In this document: positions 23,786 to 31,096 of the stretch, piece after piece | Layout: every line of letters starts with the position of its first letter | How positions within the stretch are numbered: position 1 is the stretch's first letter | Assembly: GCA_944363645.1 (NCBI GenBank) | Contig: CALVUR010000011.1 | Span: 1-36,078 of the forward strand | From: an uncultured Clostridia bacterium | Lineage (GTDB): Bacteria; Bacillota; Clostridia; Christensenellales; Borkfalkiaceae | Direction: 5' to 3' | Length of the DNA: 36,078 bases | Notes under the pieces: generated by a model | Databases searched by the model: none | The model's input: only the letters and a program-made list of their open reading frames with translations | Told to the model about the DNA's origin: nothing | Program-made: the position numbers and the translations under genes

Positions 23786-24565
23786 TTAGTTATCTAAATT
23801 GTCGTTATCTAATTTATCAGTGTTTCTTTCTTGCATCTTTTTAATTGCTTCCCCAAAAAGGTGATTTCTTTCTGGGTGATAAATTGCCGAAAGTATTCTG
23901 TCTTTTGCAAAGGGGACGTCCTTTTTTATTGAAGCAATTAAATCTTTTACATATTGGCGTTTGGTGTGCTTATCTGCCGGGCATGGGTTAAAGATTATGG
24001 GCAAATTTTTTGCGTAAGATGTCAAATCTTTTTCTTCGATATATATCATCGGTCTAATCACTGTCATGTCCGCACGTGATAGATAGGTAACCGGTTCAAA
24101 GGTGGAAAATCTTCCTTCATAAATCATTGATAAAAAGAATGTTTCCACAAGGTCGTCTGCGTGGTGCCCAAGTGCAAGTTTATTGCACCCAAGCCTTGTT
24201 GCCACGGTGTTTAATGCCCCACGGCGCATTTTACTACACAAACTGCAGGGGTTTGATTCCTTTCTTACATCAAATAAAATAGGTCCAATATCCGTTTTTT
24301 CAACCACGTACGGCACACCAAGTTCTTCTAAATATTTTTCCATATTTAAAACTTCCGTTTGGTCGTAGTTAAGCCCCATATCAATCCTTATTGCCACAAG
24401 GTCAAACTTTTTCGGGTAAAAAATTTTAAGTTTGGCAAGCAATGTCAAAAGGGCAATGCTGTCCTTTCCGCCCGAAAGCCCAACTGCAATCTTGTCGTTT
24501 TCCTCAATCATGCAAAAATCTTCAACGGCACGGCGCAAGGGTGATAAAAGTTGTTGTGTAGTCAT
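23786..24565 (-). CDS. TtcA-family tRNA 2-thiocytidine synthetase-like protein
   Basis: PP-loop ATPase of the TtcA/TilS superfamily, probably thiolating C32 of tRNA. The nucleotide motif is VGLSGGKDSIALL. Cys-x-x-Cys pairs in NPCSLCSKMRRG and a lone Cys in IFNPCPAD are the ligand set of an iron-sulfur cluster in TtcA-like enzymes, and LGHHADDLVETFFLSMIYEG is the family's second signature. The frame extends 12 codons further upstream, but AAAGG about 8 bases before the ATG at 24565 marks the start, giving 259 aa. The C-terminus ends in an Asn/Asp-rich tail (DNDNLDN). It diverges from the membrane-protein gene next to it. Confidence 0.85.
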   Translation of the reverse strand: MTTQQLLSPLRRAVEDFCMIEENDKIAVGLSGGKDSIALLTLLAKLKIFYPKKFDLVAIRIDMGLNYDQTEVLNMEKYLEELGVPYVVEKTDIGPILFDVRKESNPCSLCSKMRRGALNTVATRLGCNKLALGHHADDLVETFFLSMIYEGRFSTFEPVTYLSRADMTVIRPMIYIEEKDLTSYAKNLPIIFNPCPADKHTKRQYVKDLIASIKKDVPFAKDRILSAIYHPERNHLFGEAIKKMQERNTDKLDNDNLDN

Positions 24566-24703
24566 ATCTAATACCTTTTTAAACTTATTGCAATAAAACA
24601 AATATTATGGTATAATGAAAGTTGGTTTAAAGTTCACATAAAAGTTGTTTTATGGTAATATATTATAACATTTCATAACAAAAATCAATTTTTTGAGGTC
24701 AAA

Positions 24704-25372
24704 ATGGCGGATATCGTGGTCGAATTTTTACAGTCGATAATAAAAAACCCATATGTGCTTGTAATTTTGGTGGCTATGTTTCCGCTTATCGAATTAAAAG
24801 GCGCAATTCCAATAGGGCTTAAACTCGGCTTAAAACTTTATGAAAGCGCAATTTTATCTTTTGTTGGCTCAACGATAATAGTTGTAATCATTTTTTTCTT
24901 ACTTTTGTATGTCTTTAAACTGCTAAAAAAGATACCCCTTGTAAAACGATTGATTTTAAAACTTGAAATCATTTTTGAAAACAAGGCAAACGAAATCGCA
25001 CAAAAATCTCACGGCAAGGCGCAAAACATTAAACGTAAGTTTTTAATGACCGCACTTTTTATCTTTGTCGCAATACCGCTTCCACTCACCGGCGTTTGGA
25101 CAGGTACGGCAATAGCAGTTTTTTTGGGTATGTCCTTTAAAGACAGCATTTTACCGCTTGCAGTTGGCAATTTTGTCGCTGGCAGTTTTATCACACTTTT
25201 AACATGGCTTTGCGCCGAATATGTTGATTTAATTATCACTTGTATGCTTATTTTGGCAATTATTATGCTCGTTGTGTTGATTATAAAAATCGCACTTGCA
25301 AAACCAAAAAATGTGCAAAATGAAGGCGAAAACGAGGTAAATTTAAACGATCAAACGGACGAAAACAAATAA
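24704..25372 (+). CDS. Small multidrug-export-like membrane protein (COG2426 type)
   Basis: 222-aa integral membrane protein with hydrophobic segments near residues 15-35, 50-75, 115-140, 148-170 and 180-203, and a charged tail rich in Asn and Glu. The opening MFPLIELKGAIPIGLKLGL and the internal AIPLPLTGVWTGTAIAVFLG are the two conserved blocks of the family annotated as small multidrug export proteins. That name rests on weak experimental grounds, so the substrate is unknown. GAGG is about 6 bases before the ATG. The divergent partner is the TtcA-like gene, and a palindromic element follows. Confidence 0.75.
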   Translation: MADIVVEFLQSIIKNPYVLVILVAMFPLIELKGAIPIGLKLGLKLYESAILSFVGSTIIVVIIFFLLLYVFKLLKKIPLVKRLILKLEIIFENKANEIAQKSHGKAQNIKRKFLMTALFIFVAIPLPLTGVWTGTAIAVFLGMSFKDSILPLAVGNFVAGSFITLLTWLCAEYVDLIITCMLILAIIMLVVLIIKIALAKPKNVQNEGENEVNLNDQTDENK

Positions 25373-25383
25373 ACAAAAAATAT

Positions 25384-25422
25384 AAAAAAGTGGCGATAAC
25401 GGGCTTATAGCCCCACTTTTTT
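25384..25422 (+). repeat. Palindromic intergenic element, copy 11
   Basis: Consensus copy: arms AAAAAGTGG and CCACTTTTTT, bulge CGATAAC, inner stem GGGCT-TAT-AGCCC. Confidence 0.9.
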
Positions 25423-25482
25423 CAAAAATATAAGATAAAAAAATGATAAAAATTACAAAATTTTTAAAATCAAGGTGAAAGC

Positions 25483-25887
25483 ATGAATTACGAAATAAAA
25501 GGTATCAACGCAGACGAAATAAGGTTTAAATTAAACCCCGTGCAAACAAACATTACCGCCGGTCAAGAAAAACCTGTTTTTCAGCGTGTCGTAAGAAGAT
25601 CAACCGCAAGCCAAAACCAAATGGCAATAAATTTAATCAGCAAGGTAGAATCAACAAAAGAAGCCCCCAAATTTTTCGATTTATATGTGTCGTTTGTTGG
25701 CTATTTTGAAGTTTTCAATGCGCAAACTCAAAAAGATTACGACGATTTTATAGAGCAAGCAACACGTGAAGTTTACCACTATGTAAGAAACGCTATCGTA
25801 AGTTTAACAAGTTCAGCAAACGTTTTCTCGGTTATTTTGCCTGTAAACCCACCATATTTTACCCAAGTCAACCCACAAAACGCATAA
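25483..25887 (+). CDS. SecB-like export chaperone, 134 aa
   Basis: Probable cytoplasmic chaperone related to SecB. The layout fits: an N-terminal strand with KGINADEIRFKLN, a central strand block FDLYVSFVGYFEVFNAQTQ, then a C-terminal REVYHYVRNAIVSLTSSAN followed by VILPVNPPYF. The last part corresponds to the SecB stretch in which a helix with YARE-type residues is followed by a proline-rich PPVNF-like end. Classical SecB is a proteobacterial protein; SecB-like relatives occur elsewhere, some paired with toxin-antitoxin systems, but no toxin pair is seen here. AAGGTGA stands before the ATG. Confidence is moderate because similarity was judged by eye. Confidence 0.6.
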   Translation: MNYEIKGINADEIRFKLNPVQTNITAGQEKPVFQRVVRRSTASQNQMAINLISKVESTKEAPKFFDLYVSFVGYFEVFNAQTQKDYDDFIEQATREVYHYVRNAIVSLTSSANVFSVILPVNPPYFTQVNPQNA

Positions 25888-25932
25888 AAAACGCCATTAA
25901 AAAAGTAAAAATGGTTAAATTGCAAAAAATAA

Positions 25933-25961
25933 TTTAAAAATTTAAAAAAGTGTGCTATAAT
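25933..25961 (+). promoter_or_regulatory. Promoter of pgsA-dedA
   Basis: TTTAAA at 25933-25938, 17-base spacer, and TGCTATAAT at 25953-25961, a consensus -10 with the extended TGn element. Confidence 0.65.
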
Positions 25962-26063
25962 ATATAGATAGGGTATTAAAGATATATAAATATGGCATAA
26001 AAAGTACATAAAAAGAAAAACCCTTACTCAAATCACATACAAGACAAATTTTTTGGTGAGAAA

Positions 26064-26621
26064 ATGAAAGAAAAGTTTTTTACAATACCAAATATTCTTT
26101 CCATTTTTAGGATCTTATTGATTCCGTTCATTATTTGGTCCTATTTTTTAGGTAGAAACATAATGTTAATCGTGTTAATAGTGGTGTCGGCAACCAGCGA
26201 TATTATTGACGGCTTTATTGCACGCAGATTTAACATGGTTACAAGTGTAGGCAAAGCGCTCGATCCCATTGCGGATAAACTTACCCTTTTAACACTTTTA
26301 TGTTTAATGTGCCATTATTTAAAATCAACCCCGATAATGGTATTACTTTCCATCTTTGTGGTAAAGGAATTTATCATGGGTGTTGAAGGTCTTATCGTTA
26401 TCAAAAAAACGGGGACTACATACAGTGCAAACATTATAGGAAAACTTACAACTGTTGTTTTATATCTTACAGTTTTAATGCTCATCATTTGGCAACGTAT
26501 CCCAAAACTTGCGCCAAACATCGCCATCGGGGTATGTATCGTGTTTGTCTGCATATCACTCGGCGTATATACATATCAAAATATTCGCAGAATAAAATCG
26601 GTTAGCAAAAATGAAAATTAA
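26064..26621 (+). CDS. pgsA: CDP-diacylglycerol-glycerol-3-phosphate 3-phosphatidyltransferase
   Basis: Integral membrane enzyme that makes phosphatidylglycerol phosphate from CDP-diacylglycerol and glycerol-3-phosphate. The CDP-alcohol phosphotransferase motif, D-x2-D-G-x2-A-R-x8-G-x3-D-x3-D, is seen as SDIIDGFIARRFNMVTSVGK followed by ALDPIADK. The start TIPNILSIFRILLIPFIIW is the usual PgsA N-terminus. At 185 aa with about five helices it is of normal length. GGTGAG precedes the ATG. The next gene starts 11 bases before this one stops, so the two are translated together. Confidence 0.93.
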   Translation: MKEKFFTIPNILSIFRILLIPFIIWSYFLGRNIMLIVLIVVSATSDIIDGFIARRFNMVTSVGKALDPIADKLTLLTLLCLMCHYLKSTPIMVLLSIFVVKEFIMGVEGLIVIKKTGTTYSANIIGKLTTVVLYLTVLMLIIWQRIPKLAPNIAIGVCIVFVCISLGVYTYQNIRRIKSVSKNEN

Positions 26622-27516
26622 TTTAAGCGATAAAACACAAAAAACAATTATCCTTACTGTAAACTTTATTATCGCCGTTTTAATGGTTTTGGTTATGGTG
26701 TTTTATTTAAATACTGTTGAATGGTATTTAAAGGCACTTGCATATTCAGCAATAACCATTTTCACGGTAGCATGTACGGTTTTTGCAATACTAAACAAAA
26801 AATCGCTTTACCGCACAATGTTTGTCGGCAACATCGTTACATTTATTTTTGTTGCAATCTTTTTCCTTTTAAATAGATTGGGCGTTTTCGACAGTCTAAA
26901 CGATTTAGAAAAGGTAAAGCAAATGATTTTAGATTGGGGCGCATACGGCTACGTAATCTTTGTTTTGTTACAACTTTTGCAAGTAATCGTTTTACCAGCA
27001 CCCGGCTTTATCTTTTACTTAGCAGGCACCGCAATCTATGGTCCGTGGCTTGCGTTCATTTTATCATATATCTCTGTCATTGTCGGCTCAATCATCGCTT
27101 TTTACATCGGCAGACTTTGCGGTAAACCCGTCGTTTATTGGTGCGTTGGCAAACAGCAAACGGAAAAATATCTTGATATAATCGGCGGAAAGGGCAATAT
27201 GTTATTTATTATAATGCAACTTCTTCCATTTTTCCCAGACGACATTTTGTGCATGATTGCCGGTCTTACCAAAATGAGTTTTACCTTCTTTATTTTGGTA
27301 ATGGTGTTTGTAAGACCTATCTATATTTTAATCGTTTGCTTCTTAGGAACCGGCGATATCATCCCGTTTAGCGGTTGGGGCATACCCGTTTGGATAGGCA
27401 TAATTTTAATACTTGCGGTTTTGTTTTTCCTTTACTGCAAATACCAGCAAAAAATCGAAGAAAAAATCACTTCCATCTTTTCTAAAAAGAAAGATAAAGA
27501 AGACAAAAAAGGCTGA
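26611..27516 (+). CDS. DedA/TVP38-TMEM64-family membrane protein
   Basis: 301-aa polytopic membrane protein. After three N-terminal helices comes the SNARE-associated (VTT) domain with APGFIFYLAGTAIYGPWLAF, ISVIVGSIIAFYIGRLCGKP and FPDDILCMIAGLTKMSF. Its re-entrant loops resemble lipid scramblases. Some family members move polyprenyl phosphate or phosphatidylethanolamine across the membrane, so a link to the overlapping pgsA gene (phospholipid synthesis) makes sense, although the substrate here is unknown. The tail is strongly charged (KKKDKEDKKG). A palindromic element overlaps the last codons and the stop. Confidence 0.85.
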   Translation: MKINLSDKTQKTIILTVNFIIAVLMVLVMVFYLNTVEWYLKALAYSAITIFTVACTVFAILNKKSLYRTMFVGNIVTFIFVAIFFLLNRLGVFDSLNDLEKVKQMILDWGAYGYVIFVLLQLLQVIVLPAPGFIFYLAGTAIYGPWLAFILSYISVIVGSIIAFYIGRLCGKPVVYWCVGKQQTEKYLDIIGGKGNMLFIIMQLLPFFPDDILCMIAGLTKMSFTFFILVMVFVRPIYILIVCFLGTGDIIPFSGWGIPVWIGIILILAVLFFLYCKYQQKIEEKITSIFSKKKDKEDKKG

Positions 27517-27542
27517 TAATCGACCTATAGACGGACTTTTTT
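27505..27542 (+). repeat. Degenerate palindromic element over the DedA-gene stop, copy 12
   Basis: AAAAAAGGCTGATAATCG and CCTATAGACGGACTTTTTT are a decayed copy; it supplies the TGA stop codon. Confidence 0.55.
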
Positions 27543-27560
27543 AAAAATTAAATAATAATT

Positions 27561-27596
27561 ACGGCGTAAAATTTTATATTTTTACGCCGTTTTTTG
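27561..27596. terminator. Terminator behind pgsA-dedA
   Basis: ACGGCGTAAA (27561-27570) and TTTACGCCGT (27581-27590), followed by six T. Confidence 0.8.
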
Positions 27597-27613
27597 TTTA
27601 AATTTTGGCATAC

Positions 27614-27652
27614 AAAAAAAGACACTTTTTTAACCAAAAAGTGCCTTTTTTA
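27614..27652. terminator. Second hairpin, probably ending the minus-strand phosphoribosyltransferase transcript
   Basis: CACTTTTT and AAAAAGTG with A and T runs on both sides; it works in either direction. Confidence 0.6.
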
Positions 27653-27722
27653 TTTTACAAAAAACCTACCTAAAACAAAGTGCGTTTTTAGGCTCGGTAA
27701 AAATTATTAAATTTAGGTTCAC

Positions 27723-28268
27723 TTAGTTTTTAGGGAATACCGGAATTTTTGCTAAATAGATAATGTCTTTTCTATCTGCTGCACTCGATTCTGCTAAAAC
27801 AAAGGCCTTTTTGTAAATGATACCGCCAGCAGTTTTAACAAGTTCTTCCAAACCAAGTAATGATGCACCTGTTGAAACAACGTCGTCAACAATGCCAACT
27901 TTTTTACCCTTTAAAAGGTCAACGTCGTGCTTTGAAAGGTAAAAGTGTTGTTCCTTACCGGTGGTGATTGATGCGTTATATTTTACATCAATACCGTCTT
28001 GCATATAAAGTTTTTTGGACTTTCTTGCAACGGCGTAAAATTCATGACCAAGTTCCCTTGCAATTACGTGGGTAAGTTGCAAACCTTTTGATTCCGCTGT
28101 CAATAAAACGTCGCAATCACTTAAAAGTTTGCTAAGTTCCTTACCGCAATGTTCAGTTAAACTTGGGTTACCATGAAGGTTAAAAAAGGCGATTTCAAGT
28201 GTGTCTGAAATAGGCAATACCGGTAAGTTTACCTCATAGCCTTTAATTGATAAGGTATAAGTTTTCAT
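27723..28268 (-). CDS. Type I phosphoribosyltransferase (adenine/xanthine-like)
   Basis: 181-aa cytoplasmic enzyme of purine salvage type. The PRPP-binding motif is VGIVDDVVSTGASLLGLEEL; the upstream block LLTAESKGLQLTHVIARELG is the usual PPi-loop region of adenine phosphoribosyltransferases, and YAVARKSKKLYM resembles the flexible-loop segment. It therefore most likely joins adenine or a related purine to PRPP, but which base cannot be told. AGAGG stands about 8 bases before the ATG. The gene follows the phosphatase-superfamily gene in the same direction with a 78-base gap. Confidence 0.8.
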   Translation of the reverse strand: MKTYTLSIKGYEVNLPVLPISDTLEIAFFNLHGNPSLTEHCGKELSKLLSDCDVLLTAESKGLQLTHVIARELGHEFYAVARKSKKLYMQDGIDVKYNASITTGKEQHFYLSKHDVDLLKGKKVGIVDDVVSTGASLLGLEELVKTAGGIIYKKAFVLAESSAADRKDIIYLAKIPVFPKN

Positions 28269-28346
28269 ATAAATACCTCTTAAAAAATTAGTTGCAAATT
28301 TTATATTGCGCCAACTTCCGTCAGCGTAAGTTACTAAAAATTAAAA

Positions 28347-29456
28347 TCAATTCTTGCCACACTCAATCAAGATAAGTGGCACTGTCATCTCTTTTGTAAG
28401 CGATGTGTGATGCCCTTTAAAAATAGGTCCATCAGGTTCTTTTAAAGAAACAATCTTGTTTGTATCCGTTCCAATCGCGATGTAATCGCCAAGCAAATAC
28501 CCAAATTCGCCACGACTACCAAAATAGTTCTCTTCAATAAGCGTTTGCGTTTTATAAAGCACAAAGTCCTTTCCATAACGCTCATTAAACAAACGCTCAA
28601 ACTCGCTTTTTCTCTCTTCCTTTACCCAAAACGCCGGGGCACGTGCTTCCAAAAAAGCAGGGGCTTTAAGCATGTCGGTTAATTCGGTATCTTTGTAAAG
28701 TTCAATCTCACCGGCAACATCAATTTGTCCGTGGTCAGCGGTTACAATAATCAAAGTGTCGGTAAAGTTATTTTTCAACTTTTCCAAACCTTGCGCAATC
28801 TGTGTTATGTCAGCCTTTGCCTCGTCGCTTGTAACGCCAAAATCGTGCATCGTGCTGTCGGGGTAAGGGTTATAACAATAGATAAATTGCTTATAAGGCT
28901 TAGATAATTCGATAGTCAAATTGTCAAATAGTTCGGATATCGTTTCGCTAACAATACCATTAAATTTGCTTTTTTTGCAAAATGGTGGCATTATCGAAGT
29001 TATTTTATACTCGCTGTCCGCTTTGTCAAAATAATAATCATTGCTCGGTGGTAACAGGTCAAAGTTTACCTTTTCACGTGTAAAATAATCACGTGCAGTA
29101 AAAAGTTCAACCGAGCGTTTAAGTTGGTCAAAGTAGACAAACCAGCCAAACCAGCCATGCTCAAGCGGAAGTTTATCTGTGTTTAAGCTTGTCGTTGCGT
29201 TTGTCGTGGTCGACGGAAAGGTCGATGTCAATGTATCAACAACATGTTTCCACAAAAAACCGTCCTTTGGTGCGTTTACTGTAAGCGGATGTATACCCAT
29301 GCCGTCAAAACAGATAAACACAACGTTTTTGTAATTGTTTTTCAACTTTTCCTTTAATAGGGGGAGCGTAGCGTTTAAAGTTTTTACATTCAAAAACTCG
29401 GCAAGCGTGGATGATACATTCAAAACGCATTTATTATAATCTGGTTTTGTAAACAT
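28347..29456 (-). CDS. Alkaline-phosphatase-superfamily phosphodiesterase / nucleotide pyrophosphatase-like protein
   Basis: 369-aa metallo-hydrolase. VVFICFDGMGIHPL holds the first metal Asp, FPSTTTNATTS the Thr nucleophile, YNPYPDSTMHDFG and TADHGQIDV the second metal site, and GPIFKGHHTSLTKEM a late His. This is the order found in type I phosphodiesterases. Neither signal peptide nor membrane segment is seen, so it should act in the cytoplasm. The substrate could be a nucleotide, sugar or lipid phosphodiester. AGAGGTGG precedes the ATG. Confidence 0.82.
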   Translation of the reverse strand: MFTKPDYNKCVLNVSSTLAEFLNVKTLNATLPLLKEKLKNNYKNVVFICFDGMGIHPLTVNAPKDGFLWKHVVDTLTSTFPSTTTNATTSLNTDKLPLEHGWFGWFVYFDQLKRSVELFTARDYFTREKVNFDLLPPSNDYYFDKADSEYKITSIMPPFCKKSKFNGIVSETISELFDNLTIELSKPYKQFIYCYNPYPDSTMHDFGVTSDEAKADITQIAQGLEKLKNNFTDTLIIVTADHGQIDVAGEIELYKDTELTDMLKAPAFLEARAPAFWVKEERKSEFERLFNERYGKDFVLYKTQTLIEENYFGSRGEFGYLLGDYIAIGTDTNKIVSLKEPDGPIFKGHHTSLTKEMTVPLILIECGKN

Positions 29457-29671
29457 TTTCCACCTCTAAAATTGTGTAATTGTAAAAAGAAAAAGCAAAT
29501 ATAATTTTACCATATTTTTATGGGATTTTCAAGCACTTTTATTTAAAAAGTTGATAATATATTTAAAGTAGATCTTTTAAATTTTCATTGCCAAAAAGTT
29601 AGGTGCAGAAAAATTTTTTTAGCCAAATTGTGGTATAAAATTTTTTCGATTGCCGATAATAGCCTAATAGT

Positions 29672-29708
29672 AAAAAGTGGCGATAACGGGCTTATAGCCC
29701 CACTTTTT
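29672..29708 (+). repeat. Palindromic intergenic element, copy 13
   Basis: Consensus copy with arms AAAAAGTGG and CCACTTTTT, between the diverging phosphatase gene and sigG. Confidence 0.9.
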
Positions 29709-29740
29709 GTTGTTTTTTACATATTAGGGGGGGTGATAAA

Positions 29741-30511
29741 ATGAATTCAAAAAGCGTTGAAATTTGTGGCATAAACACATCCATGCTACCTAAAATCAAC
29801 AGCCAAGAATGTGTAAAATTACTAAAAGAAATGAAAAACGGCAACGAAAAAGCAAAAGAAAAACTTATTATGGCAAACATGAGGCTGGTCCTTTCTGTTA
29901 TAAAAAAGTTCAACAACCCAAGCCTATCTAAAGATGATTTATTCCAAGCAGGGTGCTTGGGGCTTATAAAGGCAGCCACCAATTTTGACCTATCTGTTGG
30001 CGTAAAATTTTCCACTTACGCCGTCCCAATGATCATCGGCGAAGTCAAGCGGTGTGTCCGTCAGCGTAACAGTTTGCGTGTTCCAAGAAGCATTCGTGAT
30101 ACGGCTTACAAGGTTTTAAAAATGCGTAATCAAATAGAGCGTGAAGATAAAGAAGCCACTAATGAAGAAATCGCAAGACGGCTAAATATTCGTGAAAAAG
30201 AAGTAGCATATGCCCTTGACGCCATCTCTGACACCGTGTCTTTATACGACCCTGTTTATAATAAAGAAGGGGATACGTTGCTTATTATGGACCAACTTGC
30301 CGACGAAACAACTGTCGATGTATGGACTGAAAATGTGGCACTAAAAAATGCTTTAAACGAACTTAACGAAAGAGAGCAAAAGATAATTTATTTAAGATAT
30401 TACGAAGGCAAAACGCAAACGGAAATCTCAACCGAAATCGGTTTATCCCAAGCCCAAGTTTCACGGCTTGAAAAAAATGCACTTTGCGCAATCAAAAATA
30501 AAATATCGTAA
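29741..30511 (+). CDS. sigG: Sporulation sigma factor G
   Basis: 256-aa sigma-70-family factor that directs late forespore transcription during endospore formation. The N-terminal VEICGINTSMLPK is the sigma-G signature. Region 2 reads ANMRLVLSVIKKFNNPSLSK and FSTYAVPMIIGEVKRCVRQR, region 3 includes RVPRSIRDTAYKVLK, and region 4 ends in TEISTEIGLSQAQVSRLEKN. In Bacillus it follows spoIIGA and sigE; here neither is upstream, only a phosphatase gene on the other strand, so regulation by sigE readthrough is impossible. A G-rich ribosome site stands 5 bases before the ATG. A YlmC/YmxH-type gene follows 61 bases downstream. Confidence 0.95.
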   Translation: MNSKSVEICGINTSMLPKINSQECVKLLKEMKNGNEKAKEKLIMANMRLVLSVIKKFNNPSLSKDDLFQAGCLGLIKAATNFDLSVGVKFSTYAVPMIIGEVKRCVRQRNSLRVPRSIRDTAYKVLKMRNQIEREDKEATNEEIARRLNIREKEVAYALDAISDTVSLYDPVYNKEGDTLLIMDQLADETTVDVWTENVALKNALNELNEREQKIIYLRYYEGKTQTEISTEIGLSQAQVSRLEKNALCAIKNKIS

Positions 30512-30572
30512 TAAAGTTTTTTGGTATATTTTTTGTTTAGCGACTATATAATATCGCAAGGACAAAATTTAT

Positions 30573-30842
30573 ATGCAATTAAAATTTTCCGATTTAAAAA
30601 AGAAAAGGGTAGTTAATGTGTTAGATGGCAAGTTTTTAGGCTATATGACCGATTTAGTTTTTACCTTCCCAGAAGGCAAAATTCAAGGCTTTTTATGTTT
30701 ACCTAAAAAGCAATTATTTTGTAAGGACGAACTTTTGATATCACTTTGCGACATAAATAAAATCGGCGATGACACCGTTTTGGTGTGCTTAAAAAACTGC
30801 GATAAAAAGATTGATGATTATGGTGATAATTTTAACGAATAA
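30573..30842 (+). CDS. YlmC/YmxH-family PRC-barrel sporulation-associated protein
   Basis: 89-aa protein with a single PRC-barrel domain: FSDLKKKRVVNVLDGKFLGY, then DLVFTFPEGKIQGFLC, then the INKIGDDTVLV strand. YlmC/YmxH proteins are widespread in spore-formers, often near sigG, sigE or late sporulation genes, and their function is poorly known. AAGGA lies about 10 bases before the ATG. It is probably cotranscribed with sigG; a hairpin terminator follows. Confidence 0.8.
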   Translation: MQLKFSDLKKKRVVNVLDGKFLGYMTDLVFTFPEGKIQGFLCLPKKQLFCKDELLISLCDINKIGDDTVLVCLKNCDKKIDDYGDNFNE

Positions 30843-30882
30843 TCAATTTAGTCATAGGCATGTGTTAGTTTTATAAGGTTTT

Positions 30883-30916
30883 AAAGGCTTGCTTAAAAAA
30901 AAGTAAGCCTTTTTTG
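30883..30916 (+). terminator. Terminator of sigG-ylmC
   Basis: AAAGGCTTGCTT (30883-30894) with AAGTAAGCCTTT (30901-30912), one G-T pair, followed by T6. Confidence 0.8.
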
Positions 30917-30936
30917 TCTTTAATCTCAAAAAAAAT

Positions 30937-30974
30937 AAAAAAGTGGCGATAACGGGCTTATAGCCCCACTTTTT
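30937..30974 (+). repeat. Palindromic intergenic element, copy 14
   Basis: Consensus copy, identical to copies 11 and 13 in the core, just behind the sigG-ylmC terminator. Confidence 0.9.
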
Positions 30975-31096
30975 ACAATTTTTTCAATCAATTTTTAAAA
31001 GGCGTATTGACTTTTAATTTGTTTTGGTTCAAAATATAAGTTAGAGCGTTAAATTTAGAATATACTAAATTTACGCAAAAATTTATGAGGAAATTT

